Shown: piece by piece, positions 6,986 through 7,491 of the stretch
Layout: each line of letters opens with the position of its first letter
Numbering within the stretch: position 1 is the first letter of the stretch
Origin: Chitinophaga pinensis
Lineage (GTDB): Bacteria > Bacteroidota > Bacteroidia > Chitinophagales > Chitinophagaceae
Direction: 5' to 3'
DNA: 7,491 nt
Assembly: GCA_945872805.1 (NCBI GenBank)
Contig: CAMCBE010000095.1
Location: 1-7,491, forward strand
Notes under the pieces: model-generated
The model's database searches: none
What the model saw: only the letters and a program-made list of their open reading frames with translations
Told to the model about the DNA's origin: nothing
Made by a program: the position numbers and the translations under genes

Positions 6986-7330
6986 ATGATAACGTCAGAT
7001 GATTTGCAAGTAAGGTGGTGGAAGCTAGAACAAAAGCTTATGGATAAATTTGGCAAAAAGCCAGACCTAGAATCCATTCTTTTTTTAATTGGTGTTCAAG
7101 AGGTTGGGGGCGCCGGACATACCTTCACCAAGGAACAAAAACAAGATCTCATGCATGTTGCTGTATGCACGATTCTTTCAACAAGTGGCTATTATGAACA
7201 TGAGGGTTGGGACGAAGATGGATGGCCGCATTTTAAACAGATCAAAGAAATTGGCCAAATGGACCTAATAAAACAGGAGAATTTCATGAAAGACCATGTT
7301 CTGTTGTATTTTTCAAACCAGGAATTTTAA
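6986..7330 (+). CDS. Small conserved-looking protein of unknown function
   Basis: This gene encodes 114 residues, predicted to be soluble. I see no signal peptide and no membrane helix. The N-terminal third is charged and helical-looking (WWKLEQKLMDKFGKKP, 11-26), followed by a hydrophobic core ESILFLIGVQEVG (29-41). Next are DLMHVAVCTILS (54-65) and a striking segment GYYEHEGWDEDGWPHF (68-83), rich in aromatic and acidic residues, with H57, C61, H72 and H82 as the main possible metal ligands or catalytic residues. From memory, proteins with LFLIGVQE and DGWPHW-like blocks recur as uncharacterised proteins in Bacteroidota; I cannot verify this here and assign no function. An in-frame stop at 6974-6976 prevents a longer protein. 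Met19 (7040) is an alternative start. It is divergent from serS with 94 bp between the two starts. Codon use looks like its neighbours. Confidence 0.75.
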   Translation: MITSDDLQVRWWKLEQKLMDKFGKKPDLESILFLIGVQEVGGAGHTFTKEQKQDLMHVAVCTILSTSGYYEHEGWDEDGWPHFKQIKEIGQMDLIKQENFMKDHVLLYFSNQEF

Positions 7331-7491
7331 TACCGCCTTCAAATCAACAAAAAATAATCTCTTTTCCCAGTAAATCAAGTATTTAAAAGATTAGGCTAAT
7401 TCGGTAAATGCATTGTCTAAAATATTTACAGCCCTTTGTATATTATAAGATTAGTGATTTTATTGAATAACAATACCTATTAGTAGGATTA
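7331..7491. other. AT-rich stretch without a supported gene
   Basis: These 161 bases follow the small unknown gene. I see no RNA gene, no convincing terminator with a U-run and no -7 promoter element. Short open stretches exist on both strands, including a minus-strand frame ending AVNILDNAFTELA-stop at 7392 and others entering from the right edge. None has a start codon or enough length to call. It may be intergenic DNA or carry the end of a gene lying to the right. Confidence 0.5.

Noticed and set aside
7408..7470. Plus-strand 20-codon open frame starting at an ATG
   Set aside because: It is too short, with no ribosome-binding or promoter signal and no recognisable pattern.
7387..7487. AAGATTAG repeated at 7387 and 7447 (60 bp apart) and the small inverted repeat CCTA-TTAG-TAGG at 7476
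   Set aside because: Such short words are expected by chance in AT-rich DNA and no third unit is seen, so neither a repeat array nor a terminator is supported.

Overview
The window looks like an ordinary chromosomal segment of a Bacteroidota bacterium, perhaps of the Chitinophagales or a nearby order. Three things suggest this. The MreB, MreC, PurD and SerRS sequences have the phylum's typical wording. Most starts lack a Shine-Dalgarno sequence. TAnnTTTG-type -7 promoter elements stand before at least two starts. The DNA is AT-rich throughout and nothing suggests a mobile element, tRNA, rRNA, CRISPR array or phage. The order-level placement is inference.

Layout. Minus strand, 1-2664: purD (purine synthesis), then mreB, then the first 69 codons of mreC, which runs off the left edge. 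mreB and mreC are the start of the cell-shape (elongasome) cluster. A 140-bp divergent intergenic region (2665-2804) separates purD from two plus-strand membrane-protein genes: a POT-family peptide/H+ symporter (2805-4511) and an AlkB-type non-haem di-iron alkane hydroxylase (4574-5647). The alkB end overlaps tail-to-tail by 28 bp with serS (seryl-tRNA synthetase, minus strand, 5620-6891). serS is divergent from a small conserved-looking gene of unknown function (6986-7330). The last 161 bases hold no gene I can support.

The genes do not form one pathway. They are housekeeping functions (purine synthesis, cell shape, serine charging) with two accessory membrane functions (di/tripeptide uptake, alkane or other hydrophobic-chain hydroxylation) between them. 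No rubredoxin or rubredoxin reductase for AlkB is visible here. I found no convincing new biological system. The points most worth a second look are the serS/unknown-gene divergent promoter region, where the unknown gene may be leaderless, the small unknown protein itself, and the orphan AlkB with a slightly altered fourth histidine motif.
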